A stretch of DNA of 64,000 bases, from the NCBI GenBank assembly GCA_963700785.1, contig CAVOYZ010000006.1, forward strand, positions 123,443 through 187,442, in the 5' to 3' direction. Below are positions 8,574 through 16,955 of the stretch, one piece after another. The translations under genes and the position numbers were made by a program. This DNA is from CAXMST01 sp963700785 (GTDB taxonomy: Bacteria; Actinomycetota; Thermoleophilia; Solirubrobacterales; 70-9). The notes below the pieces were generated by a model. That model was given only the letters and a program-made list of their open reading frames with translations, did no database searches and was not told the DNA's origin. Numbering within the stretch: the first letter of the stretch is position 1; each line of letters starts with the position of its first letter.

Positions 8574-9251
8574 ATGGTCGACCGCATCAAGATCTGGAGG
8601 GACGACGGCCTGCCGGTGAAGCCGGCGCTGCGCGGCGTCGTCCACCAATGGGCCTTCCCGACCGCGCTGACGGCGGGCGCAGCGCTCGTCCTGCTGGCCC
8701 CCGCCGGCGAGCCCCGGATCGCGGCGGCGATCTATGCATTCTCGCTCGCCGCGGTGCTCGGGACGAGCGCCCTCTACCACCGGGTCGATTGGTCGCGGGC
8801 CGGCGTCCGCAGCTGGATGCGCCGACTCGATCACTCGATGATCTTCCTGCTGATCGCGGGCACCGTCACGCCGTTCGCGCTGCTGGTCATGGACGGCCCG
8901 TTCGCGACCGGGCTGCTGGTCGGCGTCTGGTCCGCGGCCGCAGCGGGAATCATCCTCGAGCTCGCCTGGACAGGGGCGCCGAGATGGCTCTCGGCCGGCG
9001 TCTACCTGGCCGTCGGGTGGATCGGAGCCGCCGGCTTCCCCGAGATCTGGGTCAAGGCCGGGATCGGCGCCGGAGCGCTGATCGCACTCGGCGGCGTCCT
9101 CTACACGGTCGGTGCCGTCGTCTACGCGCGCCAGCGTCCCGACCCGAGTCCGTCGGTCTTCGGCTACCACGAGGTCTTCCACGTGCTGGTGGTCGCCGCT
9201 GCCGCCGCCCACTTCGCGGCGATCGCGATCTACGCGGTGCCCTCCGGCTGA
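8574..9251 (+). CDS. hemolysin III / PAQR-type seven-TM protein
   Basis: 225 residues with seven hydrophobic helices. It carries the zinc-site histidines of the PAQR/hemolysin-III superfamily: SALYHR (helix 2-3), RLDHSMIFLLIAGT and FGYHEVFHVLVVAA. The family includes adiponectin receptors and bacterial YqfA; bacterial members are implicated in membrane lipid homeostasis rather than true haemolysis. The ATG at 8574 gives the usual short cytoplasmic N-terminus. Confidence 0.9.
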   Translation: MVDRIKIWRDDGLPVKPALRGVVHQWAFPTALTAGAALVLLAPAGEPRIAAAIYAFSLAAVLGTSALYHRVDWSRAGVRSWMRRLDHSMIFLLIAGTVTPFALLVMDGPFATGLLVGVWSAAAAGIILELAWTGAPRWLSAGVYLAVGWIGAAGFPEIWVKAGIGAGALIALGGVLYTVGAVVYARQRPDPSPSVFGYHEVFHVLVVAAAAAHFAAIAIYAVPSG

Positions 9252-9312
9252 GGCGCGGCGGCGACGTCATCCGCCCGTCGCGGCCCCGCAGGGCCCGGCT
9301 GCGACAGGTGGC

Positions 9313-10464
9313 TCAGTTCCGCCTCAGGCGCAACTTCTTCGTCTTCGTCTTCGAGCCGTCGCTCAACTTCGGACGGAACGTGATCCGCGCCTTGGCCTTC
9401 GCCTTGCCGATCGCCGCCAGCTTCCGCTTCAACGCTCCCTTGGGGCGGGCGGCGAGGCCGACCCGGGCCCGCTTCGCGCTCTTTTGGACCGTCGCCAAGC
9501 CCTTGCCCTTGAGGATCAGCTTCCCGGGACCTGGCACGCCGACCACGACCTTCGCCGTTCCCGCGCTCGGCTTCCGCTTGACCTTGACGATCTCGAAGCC
9601 GGCACCGGGGTTGGCGATCCAGTCCACCGCGGCGCCCTGGGGTCCGCTTGCGCCGGCGATGAAGCCCGGATCGGCGCCGCTCCCATCGAGCTTGGCCCGC
9701 CCGATCGAGTTGGTGTCGTAGTTGGCCCAGAAGATGTGCCGGCGGTCGACCTCCACACCGTAGGCGTAGGCGGTCGGGATGAAGGCCTGGTCAACGCCGG
9801 TGCCGTTCAGGTTCGCACGCCCGATCGTGTCGCCGGAGCCGTTCGACCAGTAGACGTGCGCGTCGTCGACGGCCACCCCTTCGGGACTGTCCAGCGTCGG
9901 ATAGATGAACAGCGGGTCGACGCCGATCGGGCTGAGGCTCCCGTTTCCGATCCTGGAATTCTGGGAGTCGCCCCAGTAGATCGAGCTGTCGTCGACCGCC
10001 AACCCCGGCACATAATCCGACTGCGGCGCGAGCAGTTGCTGGTCGACGCCGGTCCCGTTCAGCTTCGCGCGGCCGATCCATCCGAAGGAGCCGTTCGACC
10101 AGTAGATGTGCTTGTCGTCGATCGCCAGCTCGGCGCCGCTTGCGCCCGGCGCGGTGGGGATGAAGCTCGAGTCGACGCCGGTCCCGTCCAGATTGGCGCG
10201 GCCGATCCAACCCGCTCCGCTGTCCCAGAAGATGTGCTTGTCGTTGACCGCGACGCCGTAGTAGGGGGCCACGGGCCCCGCCACGGCAATGAAGCTCTGA
10301 TCGACGCCGGTTCCGTTCAGGTTGGCGCGGCCGATCGTTCCGTTCTCGTAGTTGGCCCAGTAGACGAGCGCCTCGGCCCGCGAGGCGAGGGTGAGGCCGA
10401 ACGCCACGACCGCCGCGAGGAGCAGCGCGAGCCTCCGGGAGTAGGGCGCCAGCTCGGTTCTCAT
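9313..10464 (-). CDS. secreted YWTD/NHL-like beta-propeller protein with basic tail
   Basis: 383 residues. A signal peptide (MRTELAPYSRRLALLLAAVV ... ASRAEA) is followed by about six blades repeating the pattern 'GIGRANLNGTGVDQ.FI ... GVAVDDKHIYWSN', an LDL-receptor YWTD-like propeller. The last 90 residues are Lys/Arg-rich beta sequence ending SDGSKTKTKKLRLRRN. Such tails recur in secreted proteins of this genome and may bind the cell wall; that is inference. ATG 10464 was chosen because it starts the signal peptide. No enzymatic motif is visible, so a binding or structural role is likely. Confidence 0.8.
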   Translation of the reverse strand: MRTELAPYSRRLALLLAAVVAFGLTLASRAEALVYWANYENGTIGRANLNGTGVDQSFIAVAGPVAPYYGVAVNDKHIFWDSGAGWIGRANLDGTGVDSSFIPTAPGASGAELAIDDKHIYWSNGSFGWIGRAKLNGTGVDQQLLAPQSDYVPGLAVDDSSIYWGDSQNSRIGNGSLSPIGVDPLFIYPTLDSPEGVAVDDAHVYWSNGSGDTIGRANLNGTGVDQAFIPTAYAYGVEVDRRHIFWANYDTNSIGRAKLDGSGADPGFIAGASGPQGAAVDWIANPGAGFEIVKVKRKPSAGTAKVVVGVPGPGKLILKGKGLATVQKSAKRARVGLAARPKGALKRKLAAIGKAKAKARITFRPKLSDGSKTKTKKLRLRRN

Positions 10465-10564
10465 TCCCGTCCTCCCGCCTCGATCCGGATACGAGAGGCC
10501 ATGATCCCGTCCGGTCAACGAGAAGTCAACAGCCGCGGGGAGTGTGCGGGCGGATCGGGCCCGA

Positions 10565-11182
10565 TCACCCATGCCGCAGCCGGAAGAAGCGGGGATCGGC
10601 CCTCCGTACATACCTGGGCGCCTCCGAGACGTCCATCGCCTCCTCATCGATCAGCTCCCACCCTGCGAAAGCGGCCTCGATGTCCTTGCGGCTCGCGCCG
10701 CGCGGGAGCGGCCCTCGGCGCCCAGGCGCCCACGCCATCAGCAGCAGATCGGCACCCGGGGCGGCAGCCGCGGTCGCCTCGAGGGCCTGATCCCGGCGTT
10801 GGGCATCGCTCAGCTCGTCGTGAAAACAACCGAAATCGAGCAGCAGCTGGAAGTCGGAGCCGACGCCAGCGGCGGCGAGAGCCGTTACGTCGCCCTCGAT
10901 CAGCTCAACCTCGACTCCCGCCTCCCGCGCTCGCTCGCCGGCCCGCCGCAGGGCCCTTGCGACGAAGTCCACGCCGGTTACATCCCAGCCGCGGGCGGCC
11001 AGCTTGACGGCCCAGATGCCGCTGCCGCAGCCGAGGTCAAGCGCCCGACCGTAGGGCTGCCGGCGCCCCGCCTGCTCGCGGTCGAACATCGCCTCAACCT
11101 GCTCGACGATTGGCAAGACCGTCCCCATCTGCTCCCAGGGAGTGAACCCAACACGGTAGAGCAGGTTGTAGGCGAGGCTCAT
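10565..11182 (-). CDS. class I SAM-dependent methyltransferase
   Basis: 205 residues with motif I ALDLGCGSGIWAVKLA (about residues 47-62), the acidic VTGVDFVARAL and a motif-IV-like LLLDFGCFHDEL. The C-terminal signature GRRGPLPRGASRKDIEAAF is shared almost exactly with a second methyltransferase in this window (48423-49052). The two are clear paralogues, one here in ordinary context and one inside the repeat-rich accessory region. Substrate unknown. Confidence 0.85.
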   Translation of the reverse strand: MSLAYNLLYRVGFTPWEQMGTVLPIVEQVEAMFDREQAGRRQPYGRALDLGCGSGIWAVKLAARGWDVTGVDFVARALRRAGERAREAGVEVELIEGDVTALAAAGVGSDFQLLLDFGCFHDELSDAQRRDQALEATAAAAPGADLLLMAWAPGRRGPLPRGASRKDIEAAFAGWELIDEEAMDVSEAPRYVRRADPRFFRLRHG

Positions 11183-11233
11183 CGCCTGGCAAGTATCCCA
11201 CCCGTGCGGCAGGGGCGGGCCTGATCGGCCTGC

Positions 11234-13717
11234 TTACGGACCGGTGAAGTTGAACACGTAGCAGGGGGCCCCGGCGCAGGTGTCGGTGATCTTCGAGACG
11301 GCGTCGGGCTGCAGGAAGTCGGAGACCATCTGCTGCTCCCCGGCGGTCCGCCGCGGCAGCTCGTGCGGGTCCTTGCCCTCCCGGTTCGGGAGGTTCTCGA
11401 TCGGCGGCACGTCGGTGCCGAGCATGTCGGCGGGGTCGATCGAATCCGGGTCGTCGCGGATCGGCCCGCTGTCCCAGTAGACGAGCGCCGAGCCGTCGCT
11501 GTAGGGGTAACTGGAGATGCCGGGGATGCCCCAGCCGACGTCGACGCCGGGCCAGCGGCCGTCGTAGACGATCGGGGTGTGGATCTGGGCCGAGCCGATC
11601 GTCCTCGCCATCGTCTCCGCGGCGAAGTTGGTGACCTGGTGATCGCCGACGCCGATGTTCATCAACACCTCGTGCGGGGGCGTGTTCGGCAGCGGGTTGG
11701 TCGTCAGCCGGTTCGCGTAGCCGTTCGACTCGCCCCGGTCCCAGAGCATCTGGATCATCGACAGCGCCAGCTGCTGGTCGAGCTCGTCCGGATAGGCCGG
11801 ATCGAGGAACGCGGCGTAGGTGTCGAAGTCGACCGAGCGGTTCAGCAGCACCGAGTAGTTCATCCCGCCGACTCCGAGCGAGGCCCGGGTGAAGTCCGGC
11901 GAGAGCCCGGTCAGCGCGCCGCCGAAGATCGCGCCCTGGCTGTTGCCGTTGTAGTAGAGCCGCGAGGTGTCGATCACCGGCGGGTTGGTGCCGCTGCCGG
12001 GGAGCATGTCGTCGACCCGGAACGCGGGATCGCTGACGAAGCCGTCGTTGTTGTTCAGCAGCCGACCCAGGTAGAGGCCGTTGAGCAGCCCCTGCTGCAG
12101 CCGATCCGCCAGCTGCGGGAACTTGCCCAGGTCCTGGAGGATCCCGATCGTGTTCGGGATGTCGCTGCCGGCCATGCCGATCTCATCGGTCGCGCAGTCC
12201 ATGATGTTGTGCGCGTTGCCGAGCGTCTTCTGCGGCGAGGACGTTGCCTCGTTCGCGCTGCCGAGCAGACCGTGCCCGTAGATCGTTGGGCGGGCCGGCG
12301 CGGCGCCGGGGCTGTCGATCGCGCTGCGCGGGATCATGCAGTTGAAGTTGGCCGTCCAGACGCCGGTCTGAACCGGCTCTCCGCTCCCGTTCAGGTTCAG
12401 GGTCGAGCCCGGAGCGCAGTCGGGGGTCATGTAGCAGGGGACCTCGAAGGTGCCCTGCACCCGGCGCGCCATGTCGAGATCCTGGCCGATCGTGAAGTTC
12501 TCGACCGAGCTGACCGTGAAGTCCGGCGCCGTGCCCTGGACGACGTTGTCGGCCAGGTTCGTGTCGCCGAGCTGTGCGAAGGCGTCGTCGCGCATCGCCA
12601 GCGCGTACTGAGCGATGTTCTCGTCGCTGGCGACGGTGAAGTCCCAGGCGAGATAGAGATCGGAGCGCTTCACGTCGGCGTCCCGCAGCGACTTGAAGAT
12701 CTTGTTGAAGCGGCCGCGCTGATCGTTGATCGCGGACTTCTTCGACGGCAGGTCGTCGCGGTAGTAGCGGAAGCCCTCGGGCGCACCCAGCTTCTTGCCG
12801 GAGCCGTCCTTGAGCTTGCGCATCGCAACGATGTAGCGGTGCCCGGAGGCGAAGTTCGTGGCCGGATGGATCAGCATCGCGGTCGTCTCGGGGGTGGTGG
12901 CGTTCGAGTCGATCTCAACCCAGATCGGCCAGCGCTCGCCGCTCTTCGCGTCGATCACGACCACCGGCGCCTTGCCCTTCGAGTACTGGCCGAGGTCGCT
13001 GAGCGGCACTGCGCCCGTCTCCGAGAAGGCATCGGGCGTATCGAGCCCGGGAACGCGGACGACCATCGCCTGGCCCGGGCTGAAGCCGTCGTTTGAGTTG
13101 TACGGCGCAGCGTCGATGTGGACGTCGGAGGAGTTGACCGGGGTGGCGTCGCTCGTCAGCGCGATCCGGCGCCCGGTGTTGGTGCTGGAGTCCTTGACCG
13201 TGTAGTAGTCGTCGGGCCAGGGCAACAGGCAGCGCGAGCTGTCCTGATCACCGATGAAGTCGCAGTGGTCAGCCTGGCTCAGGTCGATCTTCTGGGGCTT
13301 GCACTTGGCCGTGTCGCGGACCAGATCGATCTTCGACTTGGCGCCCATGCCGCTCACCCGGATCGTCCGCGAAGCGCAGGACTCGACCTGGCTCTTCGCC
13401 TTGCCGGAGAGCTTGATCCGGACCTTCGCCTTGCCCTTCTTGTTGAGCTTCGCCTTCCGCTTGCCGAGTCCGGCGTAATCGGGCTCGTCGAAGGTCTTCG
13501 AGGCGAGCTTCAGCTTCAGCTTCTTCGACTTCGCCTTCTTCGCCTTGACCTTGACCTCGACGCCCTTCTTCAGGATCTGCTTCTGGCTCTTGCCCTTGAT
13601 CTTCAGGGCGACCTTGCTCTTCGCCGCGATCGAACTGGGCTCAGCCGCGGGGGAGGACTGGGCGAGGGCGCCGCAGATCGCGATCGCGATCAATCCGGCC
13701 AGCAACCGCGAGATCAT
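11234..13717 (-). CDS. large secreted alpha/beta hydrolase (lipase-like)
   Basis: 827 residues with signal peptide (MISRLLAGLIAIAICGALAQ). An N-terminal Lys-rich beta region (about residues 45-140: SKVALKIKGKSQKQILKKGV, KAKKAKSKKLKLKL) resembles the basic tails of neighbouring secreted proteins, placed here at the front. The hydrolase part carries YGHGLLGSANE and the nucleophile elbow YYNGNSQGAIFGG (G-N-S-Q-G), with a probable acid/histidine in GVGDHQVTNF. It resembles virulence-factor-lipase-type extracellular esterases. A catalytic serine hydrolase is likely; the substrate is not known. Confidence 0.8.
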   Translation of the reverse strand: MISRLLAGLIAIAICGALAQSSPAAEPSSIAAKSKVALKIKGKSQKQILKKGVEVKVKAKKAKSKKLKLKLASKTFDEPDYAGLGKRKAKLNKKGKAKVRIKLSGKAKSQVESCASRTIRVSGMGAKSKIDLVRDTAKCKPQKIDLSQADHCDFIGDQDSSRCLLPWPDDYYTVKDSSTNTGRRIALTSDATPVNSSDVHIDAAPYNSNDGFSPGQAMVVRVPGLDTPDAFSETGAVPLSDLGQYSKGKAPVVVIDAKSGERWPIWVEIDSNATTPETTAMLIHPATNFASGHRYIVAMRKLKDGSGKKLGAPEGFRYYRDDLPSKKSAINDQRGRFNKIFKSLRDADVKRSDLYLAWDFTVASDENIAQYALAMRDDAFAQLGDTNLADNVVQGTAPDFTVSSVENFTIGQDLDMARRVQGTFEVPCYMTPDCAPGSTLNLNGSGEPVQTGVWTANFNCMIPRSAIDSPGAAPARPTIYGHGLLGSANEATSSPQKTLGNAHNIMDCATDEIGMAGSDIPNTIGILQDLGKFPQLADRLQQGLLNGLYLGRLLNNNDGFVSDPAFRVDDMLPGSGTNPPVIDTSRLYYNGNSQGAIFGGALTGLSPDFTRASLGVGGMNYSVLLNRSVDFDTYAAFLDPAYPDELDQQLALSMIQMLWDRGESNGYANRLTTNPLPNTPPHEVLMNIGVGDHQVTNFAAETMARTIGSAQIHTPIVYDGRWPGVDVGWGIPGISSYPYSDGSALVYWDSGPIRDDPDSIDPADMLGTDVPPIENLPNREGKDPHELPRRTAGEQQMVSDFLQPDAVSKITDTCAGAPCYVFNFTGP

Positions 13718-13880
13718 GTTCAAGGTCGTTCCCCTCCAGTCAGGTCCGCCACACCGGACCGACCCGATGCGCGCGGCCGAGATTATCACCGCCCCACCGA
13801 CGCTCGGGACCCCACTCATCTGCCGAGCGCCGGCCGCGGGGCCACGGTACGCTGAAGCCGTATCTAGCCGAGGGAATCGA

Positions 13881-15143
13881 ATGGTCGACGTCCGCCGTGT
13901 CAGGCGTTATCTATGGATCTGCGGGCTGCTGTGCGCAGCGCTGCCCGCCTCAGCCTCGGGCGCGGTGACGATCGGCAGCGATCTCGCCGCGACCCCCGAC
14001 GGCGTCGGCTCCTGCTCTCCGGACCTCTGCACGAGCGCCCATCAGGTCCTGCCGCCGAGCAGCACCGCCTCGGGCGGCCTGCTGGCGCCGAGCGACGGGG
14101 TGGTTGTCAGGTGGCGGATCAAGGTCGGGCAGCTGGCCGGGCCGGTGGCGCTGCGGATCACCCGCCCCGGCGACTCCGAGACGCGAACCGGGGTCGCGAC
14201 GGGCGCCACCCGGAACCCCGGGCCGAACCAGGTCTCGGTCTTCGACGCGCGGCTGCCGATCGATGCCGGCGATGCCCTCGGGGTCGATCACCCCGACGTC
14301 ACGGCGTTCGCGAGCACGGCCGGGGCGATTGGCGTGTTCTGGAACCCACCGCTGGCGAACGGCGGGGCCGCGAGCTCCGGCTCGGCCGAGAACCTCGAGC
14401 TGCTCGTCAACGCGGACATCGAGCCGGACGCCGACGGCGACGGCTACGGCGACGAGACGCAGGATCAGTGCCCGACCGACGCCTCGACCCACGGCACGTG
14501 CCCGGTCGTTCCTCCGCCCGATCCCCCACCCGACCCCGACCCCGATCCGCAGAGCCGATCGCTGCGGCTGTTCGTCGGCCACCACCCGCAGGTCAACAAG
14601 CGGGTGACGGTGCGGGCGACGGGCTTCGCCGACGCGCCACTGAAGCTCTGGGTCTCGGCGGCTCCGGGTCGAGGTGAGTGCCCGGCCGGATCGTCAGTTC
14701 AGCCGCCACGCGCCCAGCGCGTGCTTGCCGGGGCCGTGTTCGGCGAGTTCCGGGTCGAGAAGCGCTTCGAGATGAAGCGCCGCGGACGGCACAGCTTCTG
14801 CGGCTACCTCGGGCCGGCCGGAGGCTCGGAGTTCACGACGGCGTTCAAGACCCGGCTCGTCCGCAGGCCGCGTCTGAAGGCGCGGACCGCGCGCCAGACG
14901 GTCAACCGCGCGCTGCGGCGTCACGAGTTCGCCGGCCGGGTGGTCAAGAACCTCAAGCAGAGCTGCAAGCGGAGCAGCAGGGCGACGTTCTCGTGCCGAT
15001 TCTCCTCGAGCTTCCCCGGCTACCGGTTGACCGGGCGCGGCGTCGTCCGCCTCAACAAGCGCGTGTCCTACCGCTTCCGGGTCCGGGTGCGCAACCTGAA
15101 GATCGCGCTCACCGACAAGAACGAGGGGCGCTTTCCCGGCTAG
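13881..15143 (+). CDS. secreted protein with thrombospondin type-3 Ca-binding motif
   Basis: 420 residues. The signal peptide ends in ALPASASGAV. A beta-sandwich region (about 25-180) is followed by the calcium-binding stretch DADGDGYGDETQDQCPTD and a Pro/Asp-rich linker (VVPPPDPPPDPDPDP). An Ig-like basic C-terminal domain follows, with paired cysteines (GECPAGS, SFCGYL, QSCKRSSRATFSCRF). ATG 13881 starts the signal peptide. It is divergent from the secreted hydrolase (163 bp between starts). Likely a surface-attached structural protein; no enzyme motif. Confidence 0.75.
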   Translation: MVDVRRVRRYLWICGLLCAALPASASGAVTIGSDLAATPDGVGSCSPDLCTSAHQVLPPSSTASGGLLAPSDGVVVRWRIKVGQLAGPVALRITRPGDSETRTGVATGATRNPGPNQVSVFDARLPIDAGDALGVDHPDVTAFASTAGAIGVFWNPPLANGGAASSGSAENLELLVNADIEPDADGDGYGDETQDQCPTDASTHGTCPVVPPPDPPPDPDPDPQSRSLRLFVGHHPQVNKRVTVRATGFADAPLKLWVSAAPGRGECPAGSSVQPPRAQRVLAGAVFGEFRVEKRFEMKRRGRHSFCGYLGPAGGSEFTTAFKTRLVRRPRLKARTARQTVNRALRRHEFAGRVVKNLKQSCKRSSRATFSCRFSSSFPGYRLTGRGVVRLNKRVSYRFRVRVRNLKIALTDKNEGRFPG

Positions 15144-15148
15144 AGCCG

Positions 15149-15736
15149 CTAGCAGGGGAATCCCTGGGCGTCGAAACAGGGCTCGGACGCCGGCGGCGGC
15201 GCTGGAGCGGGCGTCGCGGCCGGGGCCGGGGCAGGGGTCGGGGCGGGAGCCGGCGTCGTCGCAGGCTCCGCAGGCGCGGGGGCAGCGGCCTGGGCCGCAC
15301 TGCGACGCGCGGCCCGCTCCGCCGCGGCGGCCTTCGCGGCGGCGAGTCTCGCCTGCTTCTCCGCGACCGCGGCGGCCCCGGCCTTGGCTCCGGCCTGCGC
15401 CCCGGCCTTCGCCCCCGCTCTGCGGCCGGCCCGCTCGCCGGCCTCGATGCCCCGCTTCTCGGCAACCGGGCCCGTGGCTTGCGTTGCCGCCGCGAACGAC
15501 TGCTCGAAGGCCCGGCGTTCGATCCCGGTCACCTCGGCCTCGTCGACGCTGCTGTTCCCGATCACGTAGCCAACCGCCGCCGCCTCCACGAGGACGATGC
15601 AGAGCAGCGCGATCCGCGCCGCATCGGAGGGACGGCGATGGAAGACGTCCGGAACGCCATCGGTCCAGCTCGGCGATCCAGCCGGGTGCGGGGAGCCTGT
15701 CTCGGACGCGTCGAGCCGGGGTGCCCGCGACGGCAT
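15149..15736 (-). CDS. Ala/Pro-rich single-pass membrane protein
   Basis: 195 residues. A cytoplasmic N-terminal part is followed by one TM helix (ARIALLCIVLVEAAAVGYVIGNSS, about residues 40-63). Then comes an Ala/Lys/Arg-rich helix with degenerate 'AGAKAGAQAGAKAG' repeats and a Pro-Ala linker ending PCFDAQGFPC with two cysteines. The start has a GGGGAAGGG purine-rich ribosome site. Its order (TM, 'GNSSV', Ala-rich helix) copies the preceding gene at 15758-16121, so the two look like tandem relatives. Function unknown. Confidence 0.65.
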   Translation of the reverse strand: MPSRAPRLDASETGSPHPAGSPSWTDGVPDVFHRRPSDAARIALLCIVLVEAAAVGYVIGNSSVDEAEVTGIERRAFEQSFAAATQATGPVAEKRGIEAGERAGRRAGAKAGAQAGAKAGAAAVAEKQARLAAAKAAAAERAARRSAAQAAAPAPAEPATTPAPAPTPAPAPAATPAPAPPPASEPCFDAQGFPC

Positions 15737-15757
15737 ACGCCCTTCCCCGCCGAGCCA

Positions 15758-16121
15758 CTAGCCCTTCCCCCCTGGGCTCGAAGCGGGGATCGGGCACCGA
15801 GACCCTGGCCGGAGCGTCGAGGCCGGCATCTCTGAACGACCTCAGGTAGGCGGCCTCATAGGCAGCGGGATAGGCGTCGGCGAAGCCCCGCGATCGACCC
15901 GGCTCGAGACCGCGCGCGTAGCCCTTCTTGACGGCCTTCGCGGAGCCCTCGTTCTCCCCCGCCGCCGCGCCGGCCTCGCGCGCCGCCTCGAGGTCAGCGC
16001 CGGACGAGCTGCCGATCGCGTAGCCGCCGACCCCCGCGCCGATCAGCAGCGCGATGAAAACGGTCAAGTACACCACCGGCCGGTGCGCCCAGCTGCGCAC
16101 CGCCGTCAATCGTCCCGGCAT
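15758..16121 (-). CDS. small single-pass membrane protein, probable end-frameshift
   Basis: The frame starts MPGRLTAVRSWAHRPVVYLT with one TM helix (VVYLTVFIALLIGAGVGGYAIGSSSG). It then gives an Ala/Gly/Glu-rich helix with 'GYARGLEPGRSRGFADAYPAAY' repeats, up to SVPDPRFEP at about 15775. As written, the frame then stays open to 14694, but only as a shadow of the downstream gene. A one-base change in the G run at 15765-15771 would end the protein at TAG 15760-15758, 21 nt before the next start. I annotate that shorter form (about 120 residues). Function unknown. Confidence 0.5.
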
Positions 16122-16221
16122 GATCTTCTCCTTCGCCCTTGAACGCTACCCCTTTGGGCTTGAGAGCGCGCCGCTTGTGTGGGACCCTTGACGGGGCGGG
16201 CAATACGACCCGGGAGGTCAG

Positions 16222-16530
16222 ATGAAGTACATGGTCATCACAACTCCGCGTCCCTTGCCGCCGCCACCGGAGATGTTCGACGCCGCGATGGCGTGGATCG
16301 AGGACAAGCTCGACGACGGCACCTTCGACTGCGTCTACGGATACCTGACCGGTGGGGGGTTCAGCGTCACCAACGCCGACTCCCACCACGACGCGTTCGA
16401 GATCATGGCCGACTATCCGATGTTCGGAATGGTCGACTGGGAGATCCGGCCGCTGCTCGAGTTCGGGGGGACGGAGCAGGAGACGATCCGCGGCAAGCTG
16501 GTCGAGGCCCAGGCGGCTCTCGCCGGCTAG
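16222..16530 (+). CDS. small conserved protein, dimeric alpha/beta-barrel type
   Basis: 102 residues beginning MKYMVITTPRPLPPPPEMFD and containing WIEDKLDDGTFDCVYGYLTG and MADYPMFGMVDWEIRPLLEF. Length and beta-alpha-beta order resemble muconolactone-isomerase or YCII-like dimeric ferredoxin-fold proteins. No catalytic residue can be assigned. The gene ends 18 bp before a bidirectional terminator shared with the convergent cold-shock gene. Confidence 0.65.
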   Translation: MKYMVITTPRPLPPPPEMFDAAMAWIEDKLDDGTFDCVYGYLTGGGFSVTNADSHHDAFEIMADYPMFGMVDWEIRPLLEFGGTEQETIRGKLVEAQAALAG

Positions 16531-16547
16531 CCGACCCACGGTTAACG

Positions 16548-16580
16548 ACAGAGGGCCGGACCACTGGCCCGGCCCTCTGT
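16548..16580. terminator. bidirectional stem-loop terminator
   Basis: A perfect 12-bp inverted repeat (ACAGAGGGCCGG / CCGGCCCTCTGT) with a 9-nt loop lies between the convergent 16222-16530 gene and the cold-shock gene. Confidence 0.75.
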
Positions 16581-16596
16581 GGAAGCTGACGAGTGG

Positions 16597-16797
16597 TCAG
16601 CCGGCCGCGGTGACGTTCGCCGCCTGCGGACCCTTCTGGCCCTCCTCGAGATCGAAGGTGACGCGGTCACCCTCGGCTACTCGGGTACCGGGGGCGAGCG
16701 CGTTGACGTGGACGAACGCGTCCTTGCCACCGCCCTCGACCTCGATGAAGCCGTAGCCCTTGTCTTCGTTGAACCACTTCACGGTTCCTTCAGCCAT
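16597..16797 (-). CDS. csp: cold-shock protein
   Basis: 66 residues, the standard CspA-type OB fold. RNP-1 KGYGFIEV and RNP-2 DAFVHV are intact, as is the N-terminal GTVKWFN. It binds single-stranded RNA/DNA as an RNA chaperone. A very good Shine-Dalgarno (TTAGGAGGG) stands 7 nt before the start, and about 150 bp of untranslated sequence separates it from the upstream gene. This fits the long leaders often seen on csp genes, though no conserved leader element can be proved here. Confidence 0.97.
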   Translation of the reverse strand: MAEGTVKWFNEDKGYGFIEVEGGGKDAFVHVNALAPGTRVAEGDRVTFDLEEGQKGPQAANVTAAG

Positions 16798-16955
16798 GTG
16801 TATTCCCTCCTAAGGGATTAGTGCCGTAGTGCGAGGAGCAATGCGTAGGCACTTACCCATCCAATACAAGCCTTGATACATCGATCCACGGTGGATCGAA
16901 CCACGGGAACCATAGGGCACCGCGGCCCGGCGCACGTCGCGGCCGGGTCTCGGGT

